Origin: Franconibacter pulveris DSM 19144
GTDB lineage: Bacteria > Pseudomonadota > Gammaproteobacteria > Enterobacterales > Enterobacteriaceae
Direction: 5' to 3'
Length of the DNA: 64,000 bases
Assembly (NCBI GenBank): GCA_000621185.1
Contig: JHYZ01000015.1
Location: forward strand, 62,001 to 126,000
Shown: piece after piece, positions 18,999-26,300 of the stretch
How positions within the stretch are numbered: position 1 is the first letter of the stretch
Layout of the letters: every line of letters begins with the position of its first letter
Position numbers and translations under genes: made by a program
Notes under the pieces: model-generated
Told to the model about the DNA's origin: nothing
The model's database searches: none
Seen by the model: the letters and a program-made list of their open reading frames with translations, nothing else

Positions 18999-20402
18999 TT
19001 ACCCCTTCGACTCATTAAATGCTTTACTCACCGGCAGCGTTTCAAACTCCCGCTGATTGTTGTGCGCGCCCTTCGCCAGCTCCGCCAGGATGTTCTTCAG
19101 AAACGGTGTCTTCAGCGTGTAGTAACGTTTGGCGACGATGGCGCTCAGCACGTAGCAGATGCCCGGCGCAATGGTGAACAGCGCGACGATGATGCTAAGC
19201 GTGGCGCTGTTTTGCGTTTTCGCGGCAGCGTCATAACCGCCGCCCGCCAGCATCCAGCCAATCAGCGCGCCGCCCAGCGCCAGGCCCAGCTTCAGCACGA
19301 ACAGCGTGCCGGCGAAGCTGATGCCGGTAAGGCGCTTGCCGTTACGCCATTCGCCGTAATCCACGGTGTCCGACATCATCACCCACTGGATGGGCGTAAC
19401 GAGCTGGTGCAGCACGCCAATCACGAAGATAAAAGCGAACATGGCGACGGTGGCGCTCATCGGCACAAAGAACATGGCGACGCTCAATACCGCCAGGGCG
19501 GCGTTGGTCCACCAGAAGACGCTGACTTTGCACTTCCAGTCGGTCAGCGGTTTGGCGAGCGCGCTGCCTATCAGGTTGCCGACGCAGTAAAGCCCGAGAA
19601 ACCAGGAGAAGAGCGCCGCGTCGCCCATTATCCAGGTGACGTAATACATCATCGCCCCGCCGCGCACGCAGACGGCGAGGATATTCAGGATGGTGAGCAG
19701 CCCCACCACGCGCCACTGGTCGTTTTGCAGAATATCGCGCAAGTCTTCACGCATGGTGGAGGTGCTGGGCGGCGCCTCGACGCGCTCTTTGGTGGTGAAA
19801 AAGCAGAACGCGAGCATCAGGCACGCGACAAAGGCCAGCACCGCGATGCCGCCCTGAAAGCCGAAGGCTTTGTCGTCGCCGCCAATCAGGTTGACCAGCG
19901 GCATCATCAGCACGGTGGAGAGCATGCCGCCCGCCGTCGCCAGCACGAAGCGCCAGGATTGCAGCGAGATGCGCTGCTGCGGGTCGCTGGTGATAACGCC
20001 GCCGAGTGCACAGTAAGGGATATTCACCACGGTATACATCAGGGTGAGCAGCGTGTAAGTCACGGCGGCGTATACCATCTTGCCGGTCATGCTCAGTTCA
20101 GGGGAGCTATAGGCGAAGACGCAAACAACGCCGAAGGGCAGCGCGCCGAACAACACCCATGGGCGGAACTTGCCCCAGCGGCTGCGGGTGCGGTCGGCAA
20201 TCAGGCCCATTGCCGGGTCGGAGACCGCATCCAGCGCGCGGGCCAACAGGAACATGGTGCCGACAAACCCGGCGGGAATGCCGAAGATGTCGGTATAGAA
20301 AAACATCATGTAAAGCATGACATTATCAAAGACGATATGGCTTGCGGCGTCCCCCATGCCGTAGCCGATTTTCTCTTTTACCGATAAGACTTGATCGCTC
20401 AT
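18999..20402 (-). CDS. yicJ: GPH-family sugar:cation symporter YicJ
   Basis: 467-residue inner-membrane carrier of the glycoside-pentoside-hexuronide family (MelB relatives), with twelve predicted helices. The N-terminal MSVKEKIGYGMGD-like segment (KEKIGYGMGDAASHIVFD) and the central loop are typical. It presumably imports the alpha-xyloside that YicI hydrolyses; first gene of yicJI. The upstream gap to selC (about 290 bases) should hold its promoter, but I recognise no operator in it. Confidence 0.93.
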   Translation of the reverse strand: MSDQVLSVKEKIGYGMGDAASHIVFDNVMLYMMFFYTDIFGIPAGFVGTMFLLARALDAVSDPAMGLIADRTRSRWGKFRPWVLFGALPFGVVCVFAYSSPELSMTGKMVYAAVTYTLLTLMYTVVNIPYCALGGVITSDPQQRISLQSWRFVLATAGGMLSTVLMMPLVNLIGGDDKAFGFQGGIAVLAFVACLMLAFCFFTTKERVEAPPSTSTMREDLRDILQNDQWRVVGLLTILNILAVCVRGGAMMYYVTWIMGDAALFSWFLGLYCVGNLIGSALAKPLTDWKCKVSVFWWTNAALAVLSVAMFFVPMSATVAMFAFIFVIGVLHQLVTPIQWVMMSDTVDYGEWRNGKRLTGISFAGTLFVLKLGLALGGALIGWMLAGGGYDAAAKTQNSATLSIIVALFTIAPGICYVLSAIVAKRYYTLKTPFLKNILAELAKGAHNNQREFETLPVSKAFNESKG

Positions 20403-20637
20403 TCAGGCCATCCTCATCACGTCAGTGCGGAATTTCGCTTAAGTGGTTTTAGTGCGGAAAAGCGATGCGGGAAATTGTGTTTTCTGGTTATTAACTTACG
20501 ATTCTTCTTTTCTGTGATCGCGGTAACTCGTTGATGAAACGAGTGATAAATTTTTTGTGACGGGTAACGCGTGAAACCAGAGGTGACGCGGGGTAAGCGG
20601 CTGCAATGCGGGTGAGAAAAAAGAGCGAGGCGGGGTA

Positions 20638-20666
20638 TTGGTAGAAGTCTGAAACGCGCCTATAAT
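20638..20666 (+). promoter_or_regulatory. selC promoter
   Basis: TTGGTA (20638-20643), a 17-base spacer and a perfect TATAAT (20661-20666), 31 bases before the mature tRNA start. The GCGCCC after the -10 resembles a stable-RNA discriminator. Confidence 0.75.
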
Positions 20667-20696
20667 GCGCCCGCCTCCATGTAGCAATCGAGGCGC

Positions 20697-20791
20697 GGAA
20701 GATCGTCGTCTCCGGTGAGGCGGCTGGACTTCAAATCCAGTTGGGGCCGCCAGCGGTCCCGGGCAGGTTCGACTCCTGTGATCTTCCGCCA
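20697..20791 (+). tRNA. selC: tRNA-Sec (UCA anticodon)
   Basis: 95 nt, as far as I can recall identical to E. coli selC: an eight-pair acceptor stem GGAAGATC/GATCTTCC, the anticodon loop CTTCAAA with UCA, a long variable arm, the T-loop GGTTCGACTCC, and an encoded GCCA end. It charges Ser that SelA converts to selenocysteine, and serves the fdoG TGA in this window. The 3' end borders an AT-rich accessory segment; selC is a classic island insertion site in enterobacteria. Confidence 0.99.
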
Positions 20792-21009
20792 ACGTTCCTC
20801 CGCCCTCATCCCAGACCATCTAAAAAAATCTTTATTTTCAATAGAGATATCAAATTACGTATCCGTAACAGTCCGACTCGTTCTCCCTGAATTTATGAAA
20901 AATAGGTATAGCGATGTGTATAGATTTTTTATACCTGTTTTGACTTATACACATCCCGCTGACAGACCTACTAATCAAACGAGCGAAGCCTCAAAACAAG
21001 CCCTACACA

Positions 21010-21204
21010 ATGAACAACGGGAAAGGCCTGTCATTACTCATTAACCTGACGATGTCCGGTAAGGGGCTGTCCGCCATGCTGAAAGAGTACGGGTTGAATT
21101 ACGACAAACGGCGCACTAATCAGGGCATGCAGACAAACCTGACGCTGACAGAGGAAAACAACGGCGACTGGCTACCGAAATGCAATGAACCCGTAACGGG
21201 ATAA
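21010..21204 (+). CDS. Small unrecognised protein, accessory segment
   Basis: Possible 64-residue protein (or 50 residues from an internal ATG at 21052, MSGKGLSAMLKEYGLN). I recognise no family. The composition is hydrophilic, and it could be the remnant of a longer gene because no convincing ribosome site precedes either start. The main support is an excellent terminator 9 bases behind the stop, which implies a transcript ends here. Confidence 0.35.
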   Translation: MNNGKGLSLLINLTMSGKGLSAMLKEYGLNYDKRRTNQGMQTNLTLTEENNGDWLPKCNEPVTG

Positions 21205-21212
21205 CCCAACCT

Positions 21213-21235
21213 GACCGGCAATCGCCGGTCTTTTT
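21213..21235 (+). terminator. Rho-independent terminator in the selC island
   Basis: Perfect seven-bp stem GACCGGC/GCCGGTC, loop AATC, then five T. Confidence 0.85.
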
Positions 21236-21547
21236 ATTACTGGCACCCTGGCCATAGTGAACAGTAACCTATTCTCCTACTAACAGGAGGAAAATACATA
21301 ACAAAAGCATCAATTGAGCATTTTCGAGATAAAAATTATTTTTAGCATAAAAGTGATCAACCCGCTCAGTGCTCAAAGCGGACGTTACAAACGTTACTTC
21401 CTGTTTTTAGATAGGGAGCATGTCCCCCAACCACTATTACGATAACATCATGTCGTAAATGAATTAATTAGCTGGCTTAAAATCGCTTAAACCAGCTGAA
21501 CTATAAAATTTACTTAGCACACAGCAGTGATCAATTTATGAAGTCGT
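21236..21547. other. AT-rich gap without a convincing gene
   Basis: No family-level match in any frame. An ideal Shine-Dalgarno AGGAGG (21285-21290) is followed 7 bases later by ATA rather than ATG, opening only 15 codons, and CTCCT (21274-21278) could pair with it. It looks like a decayed gene start. Confidence 0.5.
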
Positions 21548-22006
21548 TTACTTTTCATCTGCACGAATCATTTTAATCTCTTCAACATGCCTTTTATTTA
21601 GGTTGATTTGGCACTGATAAATATAAGGCCAGTAATCGTAGGCATCTTCCCCGATTTGCGAACCAACGCCTAAACAGAGATTCTTACGATACTCCTTCCA
21701 CGAATTTTGCGAGTTAAGGAAAAGGTTACTGAAGACGTCACCGATGGTCTGTTGAGGATCCTCACCTTTGTAAACGGGACCACTATTGTTCTCCTTAATT
21801 TGCCTGACTGTCTTGGCAATTAACTCGTCCATTTCTTTATTGCTTTTGTCACTAAGAACGTGTAAGCATTCAGAAGCTTTTCCTCGGTCAGCATTATTAC
21901 GCCAACAATTATCAATTTCCGGGCCAGCTATAATGTCTAATTTCTCAGTACTGTAAGCTGACGGAATTAAGGTCATTAAAATAATGGTTATCAATGTTTT
22001 TTTCAT
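21548..22006 (-). CDS. Secreted LprI-like protein (DUF1311), putative immunity protein
   Basis: 152 residues with a signal peptide (MKKTLITIILMTLIPSAYS) and a cysteine-containing helical domain of the LprI N-terminal type (DNCWRNNADRGKASECLHVL, WKEYRKNLCLG, YIYQCQINLNKR). LprI of mycobacteria is a lysozyme inhibitor. The ATG overlaps, in ATGA, the true stop of the upstream muramidase-like gene, so the two were an operon. A periplasmic inhibitor coupled to a peptidoglycan-cleaving enzyme is the layout of an effector-immunity pair. The family call is moderate; the immunity role is inference. Confidence 0.65.
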   Translation of the reverse strand: MKKTLITIILMTLIPSAYSTEKLDIIAGPEIDNCWRNNADRGKASECLHVLSDKSNKEMDELIAKTVRQIKENNSGPVYKGEDPQQTIGDVFSNLFLNSQNSWKEYRKNLCLGVGSQIGEDAYDYWPYIYQCQINLNKRHVEEIKMIRADEK

Positions 22007-22925
22007 TGTAAATACCTGATTCTTTGCCTTGCAGGTTCATAACGCATCAGGGCTGGATCTTCGCGAATGAAATTTATAAGCGCTGTTCTACCCGCTAATG
22101 CAGCTTCAACTAAGCTAGCTGGATATCTTGTGCCCTGATAAAAAATATCGACAAGAACATCTTTAATTTTCTGATCGAGCTTATCCCATGATGGTGCGTT
22201 CGGTTTTGTTGTTGCTGTTTTGACGTAAAAGTGTTTTGCGTAATTTTTTTCTCTAAATAAGAACGCTTAAATAATTCAATCTGTTGAGCATAGCTTATCT
22301 CCCCAAATAACTGCCATGTGGTTTCGACAAAAAGCTTTGCCTGCCTTCCACTAAGGTATGCAGCATTTGACGCAATCACTGCGCGATATTCTTCTATACC
22401 AATACTTCGCAATGTTGAAAAAATCTCGCCGGCAGTCCGCATTTTCATGTCATAACCGCGCCCTAGTGTGACTCCAGATACATCACCAGGCCAATGCAGT
22501 ATCCGGGAAAAAAAGCCCGTTCTTTTAGGCGCTCTCTTGGGAGCATAATCCGGAAAGACATAATCATTTCCTTCAGCATCAAAGGTAACCTGGCCTTCAG
22601 GCACACTTAGCTGTACCGCCCCGACAGTTTTACGCCAGGGCTGTAAAACAACATTATTTATCGCTTCCTGAAGCCAGATGTCTCCGGGATGGATCATACC
22701 GGTAGGCTTCATAGAGAGCATATTCTGAAACCAACGGATGCCGTCAATTGTATCTTTGTCACACTTGCCAGTAATCTTAACATCTCGCCCGGTTAGTTCT
22801 TGATAGCCGGACTCACTGAGCGTTTGCTGAAACCATAAAACCTCTTCAGGCTTGTTGTTGCCACACTCCCCCACAGTGGAGTCAATCCGCATAATATGTG
22901 GCCTGAATTTTTTTCGACTGCTCAT
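22003..22925 (-). pseudogene. Muramidase-type antibacterial effector (peptidoglycan-binding plus pesticin-like domain), frameshifted
   Basis: Start chosen at 22925 (MSSRKKFRPH), with GGAG 5-8 bases upstream. Residues about 25-90 resemble a peptidoglycan-binding domain (EVLWFQQTLSESGY, DGIRWFQNML); residues about 108 onward resemble the pesticin/T4-lysozyme-like muramidase domain, with Glu118 (FDAEGND), Thr153 and Asp159 (SGVTLGRGYDMK) as likely active-site residues. A run of seven A (22254-22260, minus strand) breaks the frame. As read, the protein runs into an unrelated basic tail and stops near 22110. With one more A, or a -1 slip, reading continues (NYAKHFYVKTATTKPNAPSW...) to a stop overlapping the LprI-like ATG, giving 307 residues. 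No signal peptide, as expected for a type VI cargo. Confidence 0.65.
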
Positions 22926-23309
22926 CAACACTCCCTTATCCCTTAATGCGTCAAAAAATCTTTTTCTATTATGCAAGGTTAGAGACAAAATCGTCATCAG
23001 AAAAAATTGTAACAAAAAGCCATAACACCTTTACAACGTTCAAAATAAATGAATAAGAGATATCTTTTTTGCGGATTGCCTGCACCTCTGGAGTATTCAC
23101 AACCTTGCATAGCCATCTGTGCTGAGTCGACACCATGTAACGAGAGCCCATCCATTAATACGCGATTACAGCGAGCTCTCTTGCGCGGTAAAAAGCGGCA
23201 TGGAAGTTTCGATACCAGCGCTTACATTTATACTACTGTGCCGAACAACGTTATATGCATCAAACGGTAACAGGATCAAAACTGTCGAGTTGTCAGCCTG
23301 CAAAGTAGG
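22926..23309. other. Gap of about 380 bases without a recognisable gene
   Basis: AT-rich; short open frames on both strands give no recognisable protein. It should contain the divergent promoters for the muramidase-like gene (minus) and the DUF4225 gene (plus). Confidence 0.5.
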
Positions 23310-24125
23310 TTGCGGACAAATGGAGTATTACAGAATTACATTGTTGAATTACAACGAGTAGCAACTCTTGCTGCCTCTTTTATAATAAAAGATTCGATAA
23401 TCCGTAATGAGTATTTAGGAGAAATTGATTCAAGCATTAGAGATTATCAATCACGTTTTGATGCAGAGATAAACCCGCAAAAAAAGATGGAGATCATTGA
23501 AGATCTTAAAGCAGAACTGAAACTCACGCAAAGAGAGTATCAGATGCTAAGAATGAAGGATCGAGTGTTCTATGTTGTTACAGATGTATTTGAAGAACAT
23601 GCCGTTCTGAAATATGCAAAAGTTGCTGCTGGTGTAGTTGGTGATGGAATTGAAGTCTGGGGTGGGTATTGACTGACCAAGCTCGGTAAATCACTCAACC
23701 TTAAAACAATGCGTGGCGTGGGTTTGATGCTAATAGCCCATGGCGCGAATAATGTCTACGAATCAGTTTCTCCACTAATATATGAACATAATAAAGCAGG
23801 TCCGATACGTGCAATCTACAGGGAAGCGGCAAAAATAGCTGGATTTGATGATGATGCGGGTGATTTGGCTTATAGTGGAGTAGAGTTTTCACTGACATTG
23901 TATGCAGCAATCAGAATGCCGGTACTTACCCAAAACCATAACAGACTAATAACTAAATATTAGGGTGATCAGCCGGGAACCGGGAAGTTAGTCCGACATG
24001 CGAGTAACGATTTTATAACTAAATGGGCCAGTAGAAACGGTGCAATGAAACTATATTTCATAGGTAATACTGCATATAAGTTTAAAGCTGAGTTTATCGA
24101 TGAAGACTATAAACTCGGCGATTAA
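23310..24125 (+). pseudogene. DUF4225-family protein gene with two in-frame stop codons
   Basis: One reading frame of 272 codons is open from 23310 to the TAA at 24123-24125 except for TGA at 23670-23672 and TAG at 23961-23963. The central part reads MRGVGLMLIAHGANNVYES, then GPIRAIYREAAKIAGFDDDA and DLAYSGVEFSLTLYAAIR, which I recognise as the DUF4225 domain. Members occur beside type VI genes in enterobacteria and their activity is not known to me. The start is unclear: TTG at 23310 has no good ribosome site, and an ATG at 23320 lies in another frame, so a third lesion near the 5' end is possible. Confidence 0.65.
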
Positions 24126-24487
24126 AACCACATTTTTATAGCCAGTACCATGAGCTTGGTTTGACAAGCTATCGTGCGATCTGCTTCTCTGGCCGAAGAG
24201 CGCACGTCAAGTAAAGCAAAAAAAAGCATACAGGCAGGCATATAAAGGTAGGACCAGTCACTAAACATATAAGCAGCAAGGGTAGACAAGAGAATCGCAA
24301 CGATGTAGTACCGTGTCATGATAATTGACTTTCTCGCCTCTTCTTTTATCAGCACTGGAAGTGTCAGTTCGGTGGTCAAGTTAGGATGATAAGTTGCTTT
24401 TAATTGTCTAAAATGGCGTTTAAAGCCTAAAAGCTCTCGTATACTAAACTCGGCATTTGCAACCTTTGCTTTGTAATCTGGCATCAT
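24122..24487 (-). CDS. Small membrane protein of unknown function, convergent with DUF4225 pseudogene
   Basis: 121 residues with a good ribosome site (AGGAAAAG directly before ATGATG). Two hydrophobic segments, near residues 57-75 (TRYYIVAILLSTLAAYMF) and 79-93, suggest a hairpin membrane protein with a soluble N-terminal region. No family recognised. Its stop overlaps the last bases of the DUF4225 frame tail to tail. Unlike its neighbour it is intact; an immunity role is an inference from position. Confidence 0.55.
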   Translation of the reverse strand: MMPDYKAKVANAEFSIRELLGFKRHFRQLKATYHPNLTTELTLPVLIKEEARKSIIMTRYYIVAILLSTLAAYMFSDWSYLYMPACMLFFALLDVRSSAREADRTIACQTKLMVLAIKMWF

Positions 24488-24699
24488 CTTTTCCTGTAAC
24501 TTATCGATACCTTGATACTTTACGATAAAAAAACCTCAAAAGGATTAGAGATCTGCTTAAAGTGTTACAAACGTTGGCTATGCCTCAGCATGGCAGGAAA
24601 AGCAGGAGCAGTGCCCGAAGTTTAATGACCGAAACGTGCAGAAAGATGCAGGTAATATTAATAAGAAAGCGGTGGGGAAAATGCGCTGGCGTGGTTTTT

Positions 24700-25251
24700 T
24701 CATCTCCTGAATAACTGCTCTGCCCCCAAATCCCCCACCACATCCACATCGTTTACCACGCCGACATCTTCTAAGGTCAGTTCCAGCGCCTCTCGCTTCT
24801 CCCGCGCTGCGCGTACTATCGCTTTCGCTCCCACATCCCCGCCAAGACTCGCCAGCGCGTCAAAAAAGGTCCGCTGAAACCCTACCGGGTGGCCCTGCTT
24901 TTGCTGGTAGTGCGGCACAACCACCGGGTGCGCTTTCAGCGCCTGCGCCACGCGCAACAGCGAGGCGGGCTGAATAAAAGGAAGATCGCCTGGCAGGATT
25001 AACCACCCCGGCGAATCAGGCGTGGCGCGCACGCCCATAGCGATGGATTCGCCCATGCCGCGCGTGCCGCCTTCCGGCCTGACAAGATGCCACGGCAGGC
25101 CCGACGCTTTCACCGCGTCGAGCACATGTTGCAACACCGCTTTGCCGTGCAGCAGCGCATCCAGTTTGTGCGTTGTGCCGCCGGAAGCGAGAAACCGTTC
25201 CCCCTTTCCGGCGGCCAGAATAATGATGACCGGTTCGCCTGCCGCAACCAT
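24700..25251 (-). CDS. MocA/MobA-like molybdenum cofactor nucleotidyltransferase
   Basis: 183-residue NTP-transferase fold protein: LAAGKGERF nucleotide loop near residue 12, LPGDLPFI metal-binding motif near 85, and QGHPVGF near 119. Relatives attach CMP (MocA) to molybdopterin, making the MCD cofactor used by xanthine-dehydrogenase-type enzymes. Its ATG shares one base with the stop of the XdhC gene (TAATG), so it is the last gene of the pao-like operon and most likely supplies MCD to PaoC. Cytidylyl rather than guanylyl specificity is inferred from that partner. Confidence 0.78.
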   Translation of the reverse strand: MVAAGEPVIIILAAGKGERFLASGGTTHKLDALLHGKAVLQHVLDAVKASGLPWHLVRPEGGTRGMGESIAMGVRATPDSPGWLILPGDLPFIQPASLLRVAQALKAHPVVVPHYQQKQGHPVGFQRTFFDALASLGGDVGAKAIVRAAREKREALELTLEDVGVVNDVDVVGDLGAEQLFRR

Positions 25252-26210
25252 TATCCTGCGTCCTCATTGCTTGCGTGAGTAAGGCGAGCCGCCGCCACAT
25301 CCGCCAGAACGGAGAGCGCCAGCGAGTGCGCGTCGCGCGCCTTCGGGAAGATGCCTATCGGCGCTTTTATTCGCGCTATTTCCTGCTCGCTCCAGCCAAG
25401 CCCGGCGAGCCGCTGCATGCGCACGTCGTGGGTCCGGCGGCTACCCAGCGCACCGATGTAAAACGGCCTGGCGGCCAGGGCTGCCTGCAATACTGGCAGC
25501 TCCCGGTTGAGATCGTGGTAGAGCAGGATAACCGCCGTGTCGGCATCCATCAGCGCGAAAGTGGTGCGCGGATCGAAGCCGTCACTGGTATGCACGTCAT
25601 AACCCGCCGCCCGGGCGACATTAGCCGCCACCGCCGCCTCCACCGAGCGGCCATAGACGATAACCCGCGTGCAGGGGCGGTAGCTCACCGCAAAATCTGC
25701 GCCCCTCCAGCCCGTCTCCCGTTGCGAAAGCACGCTCTCCAGCGTCTGCAACTGAGGGTTATAGCGAAGCCCGGCAGGCTGGCGCTGCGCCATGGCGTTC
25801 AGCACCGCCAGCAGCGGTTGCACGGCGCGCAGTTTATGCATGCTGAGCGTAATGCCGCCGCCACAGGGGAGCACGATATCGAAATAGGGCGAGCCTTCTC
25901 CATACTTCACCATGCGGTCTTCGCCGGACTGGATCACCTCCATCGCTTCGAAAGCGGCGGCGGCCTCCACGCAGCCGCCGGAAACAAAACCGCAGTAGAG
26001 GCCATCTTCGCGCACGGCCATGTGCGCCCCCAGCGGGCGCGACGAACCGCCGCGGATCTCAACCAGCGTCACCAGCGCCGCCGCCATGCCCGCGTTCAGC
26101 GCCTCCGCCGCAAAGCGCAAAATCTCTGCGCTGTCGTCGGTCAAAAAAGCGGGTTGCGGATTACGCGGCGCCGGGCTTGTTTGTTCGATAAGGGGGGATT
26201 GTTGCAGCAC
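25251..26210 (-). CDS. paoD: XdhC-family molybdenum cofactor insertion chaperone (PaoD-like)
   Basis: 319-residue XdhC/CoxI protein: N-terminal domain with VTLVEIRGGSSRPLGAHM and GFVSGGCVE (the Cys binds cofactor), and a C-terminal Rossmann domain (GALGSRRTHDVRM). In the E. coli pao operon the equivalent, PaoD, binds MCD, protects it and inserts it, sulfurated, into PaoC. It follows paoC after a 90-base gap that contains a strong hairpin. Function by family and position. Confidence 0.85.
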   Translation of the reverse strand: MLQQSPLIEQTSPAPRNPQPAFLTDDSAEILRFAAEALNAGMAAALVTLVEIRGGSSRPLGAHMAVREDGLYCGFVSGGCVEAAAAFEAMEVIQSGEDRMVKYGEGSPYFDIVLPCGGGITLSMHKLRAVQPLLAVLNAMAQRQPAGLRYNPQLQTLESVLSQRETGWRGADFAVSYRPCTRVIVYGRSVEAAVAANVARAAGYDVHTSDGFDPRTTFALMDADTAVILLYHDLNRELPVLQAALAARPFYIGALGSRRTHDVRMQRLAGLGWSEQEIARIKAPIGIFPKARDAHSLALSVLADVAAARLTHASNEDAG

Positions 26211-26265
26211 CTCTTCTCCATCCTTCAGTGAAGCGCGTTTTACGCGCGCTACGGTTTACCCTGAA

Positions 26266-26290
26266 GGCTGGCGGCGCACGGCCGCCAGCC
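26266..26290 (-). other. Intercistronic hairpin between paoC and the XdhC gene
   Basis: Perfect ten-bp stem GGCTGGCGGC/GCCGCCAGCC with a five-base loop and no T-run. It may lower expression of the maturation genes relative to the enzyme or protect the paoC 3' end. Confidence 0.55.
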
Positions 26291-26300
26291 GCCGTTTTCC

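Noticed and set aside
21384-24575. 12-bp direct repeat GTTACAAACGTT at 21384-21395 and 24564-24575 as island attachment sites
   Set aside because: Short, not related to the selC 3' end, and flanks do not match; likely chance in AT-rich DNA.
20761-24699. Second copy of the selC 3' end marking an integrated mobile element
   Set aside because: No repeat of the tRNA end and no integrase gene seen down to the mocA-like gene; insertion by an integrase remains possible but is unsupported here.
24561-24707. About 48 codons on the plus strand (VGYASAWQEKQEQCPKFNDR...) with protein-like composition
   Set aside because: No start codon or ribosome site, runs into the 3' end of the mocA-like gene, no recognised family; at most a gene remnant.
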